Assembly: GCF_003605575.1 (NCBI RefSeq)
Contig: NZ_QKNY01000013.1
Coordinates: 1 to 64,000 of the forward strand
Source: Halonotius aquaticus
GTDB taxonomy: Archaea > Halobacteriota > Halobacteria > Halobacteriales > Haloferacaceae
Reading direction: 5' to 3'
Length of the DNA: 64,000 nt
The notes below the pieces were generated by a model. That model searched no databases. It was not told the DNA's origin and was given only the letters and a program-made list of their open reading frames with translations. Position 1 is the first letter of the stretch. Each line of letters starts with the position of its first letter. Below are positions 42,054 through 50,855 of this stretch, piece by piece. The translations under genes and the position numbers were made by a program.

Positions 42054-44789
42054 ATGGTCGTGAGCGATCCCCTCTCAATCCGAGGCGTGTACGTACTCGC
42101 CTTCGGACTGGCGGCGGTGATCTGCCTTGCCGGCACCGTCGGTGTTCGGAGCCTCTCGCATCCTGATATCCGACGGGGGCTTGGCGGGTTGCTCGGATTG
42201 AGTGGGCTGTGGTCGCTGTTTACCGCCGCCCAGTTGGCGACGCCCTCGCCGCTGGCCCAGCGGATCTTTCACCTTGGCGGGCTGATCGCCGGCCTCTCGA
42301 CGATCGTCGCGTGGGTTGTGTTCGCCGCGGCTTACACCGGCCGCTCCTACCACCGACAACGCTCCTTTCAGATCGGCAGCGCGCTGCTGCTTGCCATCGT
42401 TATCGGGATCAAGCTCACAAATCCGATTCATGGCCTCTATTACACCACGACAGCGGCAACAACGCCGTTTTCGTATCTCCAGTTCAACTACGGGGCGATC
42501 CACTGGTTTGTCACCGGTATCGTCTACACGATCGCCTTCGTCGGCTTCGGCTGGCTGTTTGAGTCCTTTGAGCGAAGCGACAGCCGCCCGACGGTGCTCT
42601 ACATCCTTGTCGCTGTGACAGGGGTACCGCTGATTCCATATCTGGTTTCACCATCAGTCGACCCGCTGTTGGGGATCAACTACGAGCCGCTTGGTGTCGC
42701 TGTCTTCGCCGTCGGCATCCTCCAATATGCTCGGACGGAATTTGCCAACCACAGTTCGCCGGGATTGTCGACACTGGCCGACAGCGTCGCCGTCGGCGGG
42801 CTTGTTCTCGATAGCTCGGCGACAGTCATCGCCTACAACGACGAGGCGACGACGATTCTCGACAGGGAGACGATCCCGCGGCGACCCCTGGCGGCCATCG
42901 ACGATGGGTTGGCGTCGATCCCTTCCGGCGAAACAGGCCACCGAACATACACGGTCGCCGGCCGAGAGCGAACCTACGAGGTCACCCGCTCGCCGATCGA
43001 TGACGAAGTGATCGCCGAGGAGATCCTCACGCTGAAAGACGTGACCCGTGTCACCCGGATCGAGCGGCTCGTCCGGCTCAACCGGGATCTGACCGACGCG
43101 CTGCTTGAATCGCCTGCGCCGTGGGAGCTGATCCAACGTGTCCCCGAGCGCATGGCTGAAGTGGGCGCCTACGATCTCGTGTGGCTGGTGCCCGTCGCTG
43201 CCGCCGACTCGACGGCGGCCGATAGCTCACTGTCCGCTGATGGCGGCCCAGCCGACCATCCCGGCGGTCGGCAGTTCCGTACCGACGCCGACCCGGTTGC
43301 TGGCGTTGTTGCCGGCGATGCAACCGACTACGCCGAGTGGGTCGCCGACGACATCCCCGAAGCGGAGCCGGTGATCGACGCCGCAACGACCGCCGCGGCG
43401 AGCCACGTTGCTGTCGATGAGGCGGACGCCGCCTGGAGCGGGCGGGCAGCCGACCACGATATCACCGATTCGCTGGCTGTGCCTGTTGTCTTCGATAACC
43501 AGCAGGCGTTCGTCCTTGGGGTCTACACGACCGCTCCGACCGGCTTTGATGCCGTCGAGCGAGAGGTCATCGAGGAGATCGGTGAGAGCATCCCGCAGGT
43601 CGTCTCGACGATCGAAACCCACGAGGAAGCCCTCCAATACGAGGAGGCGATGAAACACGCCGGCGTCGCCATCAGTATCACCGACAGCGACGGCGTGATC
43701 CAGTATGTCAACCCCGCCTTCGAGGAGTTGACCGGCTACAGCGCGGCCGAGGCCGTCGGCTCAACCCACAGTATCCTCAAATCCGGCGAAATGAGCGAGA
43801 CACACTACGAACAGCTGTGGGACACGATCACCGGCGGCGACATCTTCGAAAAACAGGTGATCAACCGAACGAAGGATGGCGACCGGTACATCCTCCAAGA
43901 AACCGTCTCGCCGGTCACGAACGACGACGGCGAGCCGGAAGCCTACGTCGCCGTTCAGTTCGATATCACCGACAAGCTGCTGCGCGAACAGCGACTTGAG
44001 GTGCTGAACCGCGTCCTCCGGCACAACCTCCGGGCCAGCGTCAACGTCATCACCGGGCAAACCGGGCTGCTGGAAGACCGCATCCAGGAGGCGATCGGCG
44101 AGGACGCACTGCCGGCAGCCATCGAGGACTCCCTCCAGACGATCCGTGATCGGGTCGAACATGTCCACTCACAGGCCGAAACCGCCCGTGAGATCGAGGC
44201 CGTGTTGGGCGACAACCCAGCCGAGCAAACCTGGGAGTCAGTCGAAACGCTGTGTGAGACCGCCACCGAGACCGCGGCCGCCTTTGGGGCGAGTTGTGTC
44301 TGCGATGTCGACGGCGATATCGACGACCGGCGGGTCGACGGTGAGGTGACCCGGATCATCGAGGAGCTGGTGGAAAATGCGATCCTCCATCACGATGACC
44401 AGCCCTCGGCCGTTGAGGTGCGGGTAACGCTGTCGGTTGCCGGCGATGACCTCCTCCTGACTGTTGCCGACGATGGCCCGGGCCTCTCCGAGCAGGAGTT
44501 AGTCGTCGTCGAGGAGGGGGCCGAAGATCCGCTCCGGCACGGCAGCGGCCTCGGGCTGTGGATGGTCAACTGGCTGGCGATCGCCTGTGGCGGCTCGATC
44601 AGCGCGACGACGGGCGACAGCGGGACGACGATCAGCGTTCGCGTCCCGCTGCGTGACACCGAGGGTGCGTCCACAGCCACTGATCCGGGGGTTGACGCCG
44701 GCTGGGCGGCCGAAACCGGGGCGTCAGATACTGAGCGCATGCCTGCTGACGGCACTGATCCCGACGATCACCCGACCGAGGGCTTGTAG
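42054..44789 (+). CDS. Histidine kinase with 7TM sensor, PAS and GAF domains
   Basis: 911 aa. Seven N-terminal transmembrane helices (about 1-225) form the histidine-kinase 7TM sensor domain. They are followed by a PAS-like segment (about 235-330), a GAF-like region (about 340-525), a second PAS with PAC (about 540-650), the phospho-acceptor H657 in LRHNLRASVNVITG, and a HATPase (about 770-870, N box VENAILHH, G1 VADDGPGLSE, G2 GSGLGLWMV). The tail is acidic. AT-rich TTATTTTGATA lies 24-34 nt upstream. No receiver gene is adjacent. Confidence 0.93.
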   Translation: MVVSDPLSIRGVYVLAFGLAAVICLAGTVGVRSLSHPDIRRGLGGLLGLSGLWSLFTAAQLATPSPLAQRIFHLGGLIAGLSTIVAWVVFAAAYTGRSYHRQRSFQIGSALLLAIVIGIKLTNPIHGLYYTTTAATTPFSYLQFNYGAIHWFVTGIVYTIAFVGFGWLFESFERSDSRPTVLYILVAVTGVPLIPYLVSPSVDPLLGINYEPLGVAVFAVGILQYARTEFANHSSPGLSTLADSVAVGGLVLDSSATVIAYNDEATTILDRETIPRRPLAAIDDGLASIPSGETGHRTYTVAGRERTYEVTRSPIDDEVIAEEILTLKDVTRVTRIERLVRLNRDLTDALLESPAPWELIQRVPERMAEVGAYDLVWLVPVAAADSTAADSSLSADGGPADHPGGRQFRTDADPVAGVVAGDATDYAEWVADDIPEAEPVIDAATTAAASHVAVDEADAAWSGRAADHDITDSLAVPVVFDNQQAFVLGVYTTAPTGFDAVEREVIEEIGESIPQVVSTIETHEEALQYEEAMKHAGVAISITDSDGVIQYVNPAFEELTGYSAAEAVGSTHSILKSGEMSETHYEQLWDTITGGDIFEKQVINRTKDGDRYILQETVSPVTNDDGEPEAYVAVQFDITDKLLREQRLEVLNRVLRHNLRASVNVITGQTGLLEDRIQEAIGEDALPAAIEDSLQTIRDRVEHVHSQAETAREIEAVLGDNPAEQTWESVETLCETATETAAAFGASCVCDVDGDIDDRRVDGEVTRIIEELVENAILHHDDQPSAVEVRVTLSVAGDDLLLTVADDGPGLSEQELVVVEEGAEDPLRHGSGLGLWMVNWLAIACGGSISATTGDSGTTISVRVPLRDTEGASTATDPGVDAGWAAETGASDTERMPADGTDPDDHPTEGL

Positions 44790-44854
44790 GGGCGGTGCTA
44801 TCGGGGGTCGTCGACAAACGGTATTCCTATACTCGCCGCCACACGACGACCGGT

Positions 44855-45310
44855 ATGGATCTGTTCGGGCGCGATGAGCCGGCCGACGGCATCGCGCTGT
44901 TTGTCGACGGGCCGAACATGTTGCGCGATGAGTTCGATGTCGATCTTGACGACATTCGAGAGGCGACGGCAGCAAAAGATCGGTTGGCGACCGCCCGGCT
45001 CTACGTCGATGAACACGCGACTCCGGGGCTGATTCAGGCCGCGGAAGCGCGGGGCTTTGAGGTGATCGTTACCAGTGGCGACGTCGACGTGAAGCTCTCA
45101 GTCGACGCGACGCGGTTTGCAACCGAAGGGCGGGCGGAGACGCTGGCGATCGCTTCACGGGATACGGATTTTAAGCCGGTGTTGGAGGTTGCCAACAGCT
45201 ACGGGCTGTCGACGCTGGCGATCGCGCCGGCCAGCCACGGTCGATCGGATGCGCTCCGGAACGCTGCCACGGAGAGCCTCACGCTTGCCGAGGGCGACAG
45301 CGATACTTGA
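44855..45310 (+). CDS. NYN-domain (PIN-like) nuclease
   Basis: 151 aa from the ATG at 44855 (MDLFGRDEPADG). The catalytic acids fit the NYN pattern: ALFVDGPNMLR, then TSGDVDVKLSVDA and IASRDTDFKPVL. Members bind and cleave RNA using metal ions, like PIN nucleases. It follows the 7TM kinase gene by 65 nt on the same strand and is convergent with the methylthiotransferase gene. An upstream extension to 44795 is less typical. Confidence 0.9.
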   Translation: MDLFGRDEPADGIALFVDGPNMLRDEFDVDLDDIREATAAKDRLATARLYVDEHATPGLIQAAEARGFEVIVTSGDVDVKLSVDATRFATEGRAETLAIASRDTDFKPVLEVANSYGLSTLAIAPASHGRSDALRNAATESLTLAEGDSDT

Positions 45311-45333
45311 TCCGTCGGCAGCGTTGCGTCATG

Positions 45334-46593
45334 TTATGTCGAGATCGGCTTTCCGAAAGCGTACATCGTCTGATGATCGGTTACTTCGACGGTCGCAAAG
45401 TCGCCGGGCGAGAGGTCGTATTCGTCGGCGTGTTGGACGATGATCTGTCGGTACGCACCGTCACGGCATTTCACCGAGTCGCCGGTGCCCTCCTCGACGA
45501 CCAACACATCCTGTGTTGTGCCGACCATGTTTTCGTGTACCTCGCCGACGATCTCGCGTTTGACCGCCGACATCTCCTTTGAGCGTTCCTTCTTGAGTGT
45601 CCCGCCGAGGCCCTTCATCTCGTCGGCGTCGGTGCCAGGTCGCTTCGAAAAGCGGGTGACGTTGACCTTCTCGGGGCGGATCTCCCGCAGCAGCTCCATC
45701 GAGGCTTCGTGGTCGGCGTCGGTCTCGGTCGGGAAGCCAACGATGAAATCCGTCGACAGCGTCCAGTAGTCCAGCCGGTCGTCGAAGGCAGCGACGACCT
45801 CGCGGAACTTCTCGACTCTGTGCTGGCGGCGCATCTCTTCCAGCACGTCGTCGCTGCCGGATTGGACGGGGGCGTGGATGAAGTTGTAGAGCTTGTCGTG
45901 GCGGGCAAACACGTCGGCGAGTTCCTCGTGAATGCCGTGAATCCCACCAGGGTTGGCCATTCCCACTCTGACCCGGAACTCGCCGTCGATCTCGGTGCAG
46001 ATGCGATCCAGCAGTTCCGGCAGCTTGCGATCGCCGTCATCCCAGCCGTAGACGGCGGTGTCCTGACCGGTGATCCGGATCTCCTTCGCGCCGGCGTGGA
46101 CGAGCGCGCGGGCCTTCTCGACGTTTTCCTCGACCGGCGGGGAGTCAACCCGGCCGGTAGCGAACTTGGTGATACAGTACGAGCAGTTGCTCATACAGCC
46201 GCGGGCGATCGGGAGGATACCGATTTCCCCCTCCAAGATCGGTTGGGTATCGGGGGCGACAGTGGGGCATTCACCGTTGAGTACGGCCTCCGGCACCTCA
46301 TCCCAATGGAGGATCTGGGCGTCGATGCCGGCCTCGTCGAACTCCTCGCCCTGTGCGAGGGCCATACAGCCGGTGACGATGAGGTCAGCCGTCTGTTCTT
46401 GGAGCTCCTCAGCCCGGCGGAGCATGTTGCGCTCGGTCTTCTCGACGACGGTGCAGCTGTTGAGAATCGCCACGTCCGCCTCCGCCGGCCCGTCGGCTGG
46501 GTAGTGGCCACCCTCGCGGAGGGCCTGCTCGATCTGCCGGCTCTCGCCGCGGTTTGACGTACAGCCGTACGTCTCGATGTGGTAGGAGGCCAT
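45334..46593 (-). CDS. tRNA threonylcarbamoyladenosine methylthiotransferase (MtaB/e-MtaB)
   Basis: 419 aa. The N-terminal UPF0004 domain has three cluster cysteines (YGCTSNRGES, LNSCTVV, VTGCMAL). The radical-SAM motif is CMSNCSYC. The C-terminal TRAM domain begins near residue 355 with VGEVHENMVGTTQDVLVVEE-like sequence. It adds a methylthio group to t6A37 (ms2t6A) in ANN-decoding tRNAs. It ends near the NYN gene, and its start faces the tRNA-Ser gene. Confidence 0.93.
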   Translation of the reverse strand: MASYHIETYGCTSNRGESRQIEQALREGGHYPADGPAEADVAILNSCTVVEKTERNMLRRAEELQEQTADLIVTGCMALAQGEEFDEAGIDAQILHWDEVPEAVLNGECPTVAPDTQPILEGEIGILPIARGCMSNCSYCITKFATGRVDSPPVEENVEKARALVHAGAKEIRITGQDTAVYGWDDGDRKLPELLDRICTEIDGEFRVRVGMANPGGIHGIHEELADVFARHDKLYNFIHAPVQSGSDDVLEEMRRQHRVEKFREVVAAFDDRLDYWTLSTDFIVGFPTETDADHEASMELLREIRPEKVNVTRFSKRPGTDADEMKGLGGTLKKERSKEMSAVKREIVGEVHENMVGTTQDVLVVEEGTGDSVKCRDGAYRQIIVQHADEYDLSPGDFATVEVTDHQTMYAFGKPIST

Positions 46594-46764
46594 CCAGTTA
46601 CCACCTGTTGCGCCCCGGCGAGCAAAAGGCCGACGATCCGGGTTACGGCGTCGTCCTGGTGGAACAGAAATCGATTACATACTCCGGCTCACTGGGCGTG
46701 TGTCGCCACCGACAGTCGACATAACCAGAACCGTTTTTACCCGCCATCGCCGTCTTGCGAATGC

Positions 46765-46847
46765 GGTGGGATGGCAGAGCGGACTATTGCGCCTGCCTTG
46801 AAAGCAGGTGGCCTTTGGCCTCCTGGGTTCGAATCCCAGTCCCACCG
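46765..46847 (+). tRNA. tRNA-Ser (anticodon TGA)
   Basis: 83 nt. The acceptor stem GGTGGGA/TCCCACC is perfect with discriminator G. The anticodon stem CCTGC/GCAGG encloses CTTGAAA, giving anticodon TGA. A long variable arm (TGGCCTTTGGCCTC) is typical of serine tRNAs, and the T arm is CTGGG-TTCGAAT-CCCAG. No intron and no encoded CCA. A 21-bp copy of its 3' end lies 158 bp downstream. Confidence 0.96.
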
Positions 46848-46868
46848 AATTTTCGTGCGAACAACAAC

Positions 46869-46998
46869 GGCGAGCACCGGGTGTGCTCGCCAGCACTGTG
46901 AGCGCGTCGCTCGTGGTCGGGATTCGAGCAGCGAACAGTGCGAGGTCGCTTGCGACCTCGAAAGCGAACGGCGAAGCCGTGAGCAAATCTTCGATTTG
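46869..46998 (+). repeat. Four consecutive hairpins after tRNA-Ser
   Basis: Perfect stems follow each other: GGCGAGCAC/GTGCTCGCC (46869-46877, 46883-46891), CGAGGTCGC/GCGACCTCG (46941-46949, 46952-46960, 2-nt loop), ACGGC/GCCGT (46968-46972, 46976-46980) and CAAATC/GATTTG (46984-46989, 46993-46998). They fill most of the gap between the tRNA and the copy of its 3' end. Confidence 0.7.
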
Positions 46999-47005
46999 TG
47001 AGTGA

Positions 47006-47026
47006 GTTCGAATCCCAGTCCCACCG
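47006..47026 (+). repeat. 21-bp duplicate of the tRNA-Ser 3' end
   Basis: Bases 47006-47026 are identical to 46827-46847, the T-arm and acceptor 3' part of tRNA-Ser plus the discriminator. Direct repeats of a tRNA 3' end are the usual product of integration by tRNA-targeting integrases (attL/attR). No integrase remains between them, so this looks like an empty or decayed site. Confidence 0.7.
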
Positions 47027-47091
47027 CGTTTTTGCCGATCACCACGCCGAGCACTGCTATGTGTGGCTCCGTCGCAGTTCGATTTGCCTGC

Positions 47092-47622
47092 CTAATATCG
47101 CAGCACGGCGTCGCCGATGCCGAGCGTTTGGCCGACGGCGGTCACCCCGATCCCAGCGATGGCGATGAGGTCGACCCCGACGAGAAATGAGAGGAAGTAG
47201 ATGATCGGCCCGACGATCGAGAGCGTCCCGCTGGCGACATAGATGATCGCCGCCTCCGGTAGTACCGCGCCGGTGTAAAACAGCCCGATCGCGGGGATGA
47301 CCATCCACCCGATGAGGCTGATCGCCAACAGCGGTGTCGCCACCGAGTCGATGAGGAAGCCGGCGATCCCGCTGAGCGTGATGCCGACGCCAACAACCAT
47401 GACAACACGCCAGCCCTGGAGGGCGCGATCGTTCATCTCGTCCCACCCCGTCACAAGGAAAAACATGATAAACGCCACCATCACGAGATGTGCGATGAAG
47501 ATCGATCGGGTGCTGACCACCCCACGGTGGGCCGCGGCGACGACGAGCCACGCTGCGGGGACAAGCAGCCCTGGGCCGGACTCGCGCAGTGTTCGAAGCA
47601 CGACGGCGGCTTTCACAGCCAC
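47092..47622 (-). CDS. Polytopic membrane protein of unknown function
   Basis: 176 aa with a GTG start and about five transmembrane helices from residue 15 on. A conserved-looking loop (GWDEMNDRALQGWRV) lies between helices 2 and 3. No family recognised. A second in-frame GTG two codons downstream is an alternative start. Divergent from the DsbA-family gene. Confidence 0.7.
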   Translation of the reverse strand: MAVKAAVVLRTLRESGPGLLVPAAWLVVAAAHRGVVSTRSIFIAHLVMVAFIMFFLVTGWDEMNDRALQGWRVVMVVGVGITLSGIAGFLIDSVATPLLAISLIGWMVIPAIGLFYTGAVLPEAAIIYVASGTLSIVGPIIYFLSFLVGVDLIAIAGIGVTAVGQTLGIGDAVLRY

Positions 47623-47691
47623 CTACAAGAGCGTTATTCGTTGGGCTGCCCCACCGGCCTGTTTTTGTGACCTGAGACCCAACACATTGTA

Positions 47692-48327
47692 ATGAGCGAA
47701 GCCACCACGGCGTCGATTACGGTGTACTCGGATTACGTCTGTCCGTTCTGCTATCTTGGTCGTGAATCACTCTCCCGGTATCAGGCTGACCGAGAAGAGC
47801 CGTTACGGATCGATTGGCAGCCGTTCGACCTGCGAGCCGGCAAGCGAACCACCGACGGTGAGATCGATCACCCGGTCGACGACGGCAAAGACGATGACTA
47901 CTTTGAGCAAGCCAAGGAGTCCGTGCGTCGCCTCCAACAAGAGTACGATGTTGAGATGACACTGGAGTTGGCAACCGAGGTCGACTCGCTTGACGCTCAG
48001 GTTGCCTCCGCCTACGTCAGCAACGAGCATCCCTATGAGACGTGGCTGGCCTTCGATGAGGCAATCTTCGCCGCCCTCTGGCAGGATGGCCGCGATATCG
48101 GGAGCGAGGACGTGCTCGTCGACCTTGCAACAAGCGTTGGCATCGACGGCGATGAAATCACCGCCGCACTCAACGACGAGGCTCACCGGGAGACGGTCAC
48201 CGACGCGTTTACCGCTGCCCAGCAGGCCGGCATCACCGGCGTCCCGACGTTCGTCGCCGACGGCCACGCCGCACGCGGGGCAGTACCGCCGGCCCAACTT
48301 CGCCGACTCGTTGAGGGCGCGGAATGA
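47692..48327 (+). CDS. DsbA-family oxidoreductase (FrnE-like)
   Basis: 211 aa, thioredoxin fold with an inserted helical domain. The active site is CPFC in SDYVCPFCYLGR, and the cis-proline region is ITGVPTFVADG. No signal peptide is seen, as usual for the FrnE branch, so it works in the cytoplasm as a disulfide isomerase or 2-hydroxychromene isomerase-like enzyme. Its stop overlaps the start of the SDR gene by 4 nt. Confidence 0.92.
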   Translation: MSEATTASITVYSDYVCPFCYLGRESLSRYQADREEPLRIDWQPFDLRAGKRTTDGEIDHPVDDGKDDDYFEQAKESVRRLQQEYDVEMTLELATEVDSLDAQVASAYVSNEHPYETWLAFDEAIFAALWQDGRDIGSEDVLVDLATSVGIDGDEITAALNDEAHRETVTDAFTAAQQAGITGVPTFVADGHAARGAVPPAQLRRLVEGAE

Positions 48328-49229
48328 CACAGCCCGCCGAACAGGCTGGCGTCGCCGACATTGACTGTGCGGGACAGACTGCGTTGGTCACCGGCTCGAC
48401 CAGTGGGATCGGCCGCGAGACCGCCCTCGCGTTGGGGCGGCTCGGTGCCGATGTGATGGTACACGGCCGCGATGCCGACGCCGCCCGCGCGGTCGTCGAC
48501 GACCTTACCGCGATGGGTGTGGAGGCGACTTTCGAGACAGCCGATTTTGCTGCTGTCTCCGCGGTCAGCTCGCTGGCGACCGCAGTCGACGACTGGGTCG
48601 ACGATCTCGATATCCTCGTCAACAACGCCGGCGGGCTGTTCCGTGACGGTCGACTCACCGATATCGGCGTTGAATACACCTTCCACGTCAACCATCTCGC
48701 ACCGTACCTGCTGACTGCCGAGCTGTTGCCGACGCTGGCTGACGATGCCCGGATCGTCACCACGGCCTCAGCTGCCCACCGCGGGGCGTCGCTGGATCTC
48801 GATGCCGTCGACTCCGTCGCGGACTACTCCTCGTTCAGCGCCTACCAGCGGTCAAAGCTCGCCAACATTCAGTTTGCCTTCGAGCTCGCGCGTCGATTGG
48901 AACAGTCCGAGCATGGGATCACCTCGAATACGTTCCACCCCGGGGCGATCCCCGGCAGCGGCTTCACCCGGTTTCTGCCAGGGCCGCTGTCCGACCTTGC
49001 GAGCCTCGCTGGCGGGCTCCCGTTCGTGCCGACCCCGGCCGACGGCGCGGCTACCGCGGTCTATCTCGCGGTCAGTCCACGCGTTGCGTCGGTGTCGGGT
49101 CGCTACTTTGCTTACTGTGAACCAACCCAACCCTCGGCTGCCGCTCGCGACCGGGCGGCCGCACGCCAGTTGTTCGAGCGCAGTGCCGCCCTGCTCGACA
49201 TTCCGGACCCGCTGTCGGCCGACGACTGA
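48324..49229 (+). CDS. Short-chain dehydrogenase/reductase
   Basis: 301 aa. The cofactor motif is TGSTSGIGRE, with LVNNAGG, a catalytic Tyr-Lys in YQRSKLAN and Ser in TTASAAHRG. The pattern is closest to retinol dehydrogenase-like SDRs (VNHLAPYLLT). NADP(H) preference is plausible. It overlaps the DsbA-like gene by 4 nt. Substrate unknown. Confidence 0.92.
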   Translation: MTQPAEQAGVADIDCAGQTALVTGSTSGIGRETALALGRLGADVMVHGRDADAARAVVDDLTAMGVEATFETADFAAVSAVSSLATAVDDWVDDLDILVNNAGGLFRDGRLTDIGVEYTFHVNHLAPYLLTAELLPTLADDARIVTTASAAHRGASLDLDAVDSVADYSSFSAYQRSKLANIQFAFELARRLEQSEHGITSNTFHPGAIPGSGFTRFLPGPLSDLASLAGGLPFVPTPADGAATAVYLAVSPRVASVSGRYFAYCEPTQPSAAARDRAAARQLFERSAALLDIPDPLSADD

Positions 49230-49262
49230 CGGATTTATGCGGCTTCGTCGCCGACGACCGGT

Positions 49263-49736
49263 ATGGCAATCGAGGCTGGCGATACGGTCGTCATCGAGTA
49301 CATCGGCCGCTTCCCCGACGGGAGCGTCTTCGACACCTCTCGCTACGAGGTCGCCGAGGAACACGGGTTGGTCGAGGCCCAAGACGCCGATCCCGACGAC
49401 TACTCCTCGCTGTCGTTCAAAGTCGGCGACGAGGAGGTCATCGAAGGGTTAGAACAGGGCGTGATCGGCCTCGAAACCGGCGACACCGAGACGCTGACGA
49501 TCCCACCCGAAGAAGGATACGGCGCGTTCGACGACGAAAAGGTGCGCGAGTACGATCCAGAGGTCTTTGAGGGGATGGTCGGCCAACCACCTGAGGTTGG
49601 TCTCCACGTTCATGCGGAAAACGGGCTCCACGGCGACGTAACTGCGGTGACTGATGACGCCGTCGAGATCGACTTCAACCACGAACTCGCGGGCCGGACG
49701 CTGGAGTTCGAGGTCGAGATCCTCGATACGTGGTAA
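49263..49736 (+). CDS. FKBP-type peptidyl-prolyl isomerase (SlyD-like)
   Basis: 157 aa. The FKBP core includes DTVVIEYIGRFPDGSVFDTS, then VIEGLEQGVIGLETGDTETL and IPPEEGYG, followed by an inserted IF-type chaperone flap (about 90-130) and the terminal LAGRTLEFEVEIL. It catalyses proline isomerisation and aids folding. The N-terminal insertion EEHGLVEAQDADPDDYSS is characteristic of archaeal members. It starts 33 nt after the SDR gene. Confidence 0.94.
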   Translation: MAIEAGDTVVIEYIGRFPDGSVFDTSRYEVAEEHGLVEAQDADPDDYSSLSFKVGDEEVIEGLEQGVIGLETGDTETLTIPPEEGYGAFDDEKVREYDPEVFEGMVGQPPEVGLHVHAENGLHGDVTAVTDDAVEIDFNHELAGRTLEFEVEILDTW

Positions 49737-49773
49737 TCACTGTCGACCGCGAACTGAAACGCTGCTGGAACGC

Positions 49774-50178
49774 TTAGGATTCTGCCGGGACGCTCACGTC
49801 GGCAGCATCGCTGTATTTTTCCTCGAACTCCTGAATCAGTTGGCCCATCTCAGCATACCAGTCGTTGAGGAGTCGCTGCATATCCTCTCGGATCGCACCG
49901 GGATCAGCCGGCTTGTAAACGTGGTAGTAGCCGCCTTGGTCGTAGTTGATCTGCTCTTTTTGAATCAGACCGGCGTTGAGCAGCCGCTGTACCGAGCGAT
50001 AGACCGTCGAGCGTTCGCGATCGACATGGTCAGAGAGGTCATCGATCGTTACCGCGGTCTCGGCGTCGACGAGTTCCCGAAAACATCGCTTATCGAGCTC
50101 CTTGAGTCCGTGAAAACACTCAAGCAAGCCTTCGCATTCCATATCGGATCGGAGCATTTCCGCGAGGGAATTGGTCAT
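49774..50178 (-). CDS. TrmB/MarR-like winged-helix regulator
   Basis: 134 aa. A winged helix (about 25-95) contains TIDDLSDHVDRERSTVYRSV as helix-turn-helix and NAGLIQKEQ as wing. A C-terminal coiled coil (about 100-130, NDWYAEMGQLIQEFEEKY) probably dimerises. It lacks the sugar-binding domain of TrmB. A TATA box, CTTATATG, lies about 30 nt upstream. Convergent with the FKBP gene. Confidence 0.88.
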   Translation of the reverse strand: MTNSLAEMLRSDMECEGLLECFHGLKELDKRCFRELVDAETAVTIDDLSDHVDRERSTVYRSVQRLLNAGLIQKEQINYDQGGYYHVYKPADPGAIREDMQRLLNDWYAEMGQLIQEFEEKYSDAADVSVPAES

Positions 50179-50302
50179 TTTGGTTCACCTGTTATTATCA
50201 CCGCCGACATATAAGTTTGCAGGATACGTACAACACACTCCACACCAGTCGGTCTCGGCCCGATTCGACGACCAGTGATCAAAACGATCGGCTCTCGTCG
50301 GC

Positions 50303-50569
50303 TTAGATTCGGCCGACGTCTTCGACGGCGACGCTCTCGACGCCCTCAACCTCGGCGAAGGCATCCTCGACGACCTCGGTACCACCGGCGTCGTCGGCGA
50401 CGATCACCGTCGGCAGCAGAGCGACGAGGCCGAAGGCGACATCGTCGCGCTCGAAGCCGTTGATCTGGGCTCCCTCGGGGAGGGACGCTTCGAGTCGCTC
50501 CTGGAGCTCGTCGAGATCGATCTCTGGGCTATGCGGCATGATCTTCATGTTGGCGGCGACCTTCCCCAT
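50303..50569 (-). CDS. ef1b: Elongation factor 1-beta (aEF1B)
   Basis: 88 aa from the ATG at 50569 ([12 protein letters not shown]). The ferredoxin-like fold of the GEF domain is seen, with [31 protein letters not shown] and the C-terminal [12 protein letters not shown]. It exchanges GDP for GTP on aEF1A. Its start lies 2 nt after the stop of the zinc microprotein gene, so both share one transcript. Confidence 0.94.
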   Translation of the reverse strand: MGKVAANMKIMPHSPEIDLDELQERLEASLPEGAQINGFERDDVAFGLVALLPTVIVADDAGGTEVVEDAFAEVEGVESVAVEDVGRI

Positions 50570-50571
50570 CG

Positions 50572-50751
50572 TTATGGCCCCCGGAAGCCGCAGTCGGGAC
50601 ACTCATAGAGGTTGCTCTGCTTGCGGCAGGTCGGACAGCGGTGGATCTCGGTGCCACACTCCGGACAGTCAAAGGCCGCAGCGTTCATCGCTGCGACCTT
50701 GATGCCGCAGGAGACACATTGGCTCTCGGACTGCTGTTCGGTCTCGCTCAT
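50572..50751 (-). CDS. CPXCG zinc-finger microprotein (HVO_2753-like)
   Basis: 59 aa ([12 protein letters not shown] start). Four CPXCG-type knuckles are present: C12VSC15G, C29PEC32G, C39PTC42 and C51PDC54G, enough for two zinc ions. Length and motif order match the Haloferax volcanii protein HVO_2753, reported to affect swarming and biofilm formation. Coupling to aEF1-beta suggests a translation-linked role; that is inference. An ATG two codons earlier is an alternative start. Confidence 0.88.
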   Translation of the reverse strand: MSETEQQSESQCVSCGIKVAAMNAAAFDCPECGTEIHRCPTCRKQSNLYECPDCGFRGP

Positions 50752-50855
50752 ACCCATAGGGATCACCGCGCGGGTTTTAACCATTGTCTTTCGGCTCGTC
50801 ATGATCGCCCTGCCGTCGGTGGAGAACGTGCTGTGTCGGCGATTCCCACACCCTC

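Noticed and set aside
47006-47026. Second tRNA-Ser gene
   Set aside because: Only the last 21 nt are present; there is no D arm, anticodon arm or 5' acceptor strand nearby.
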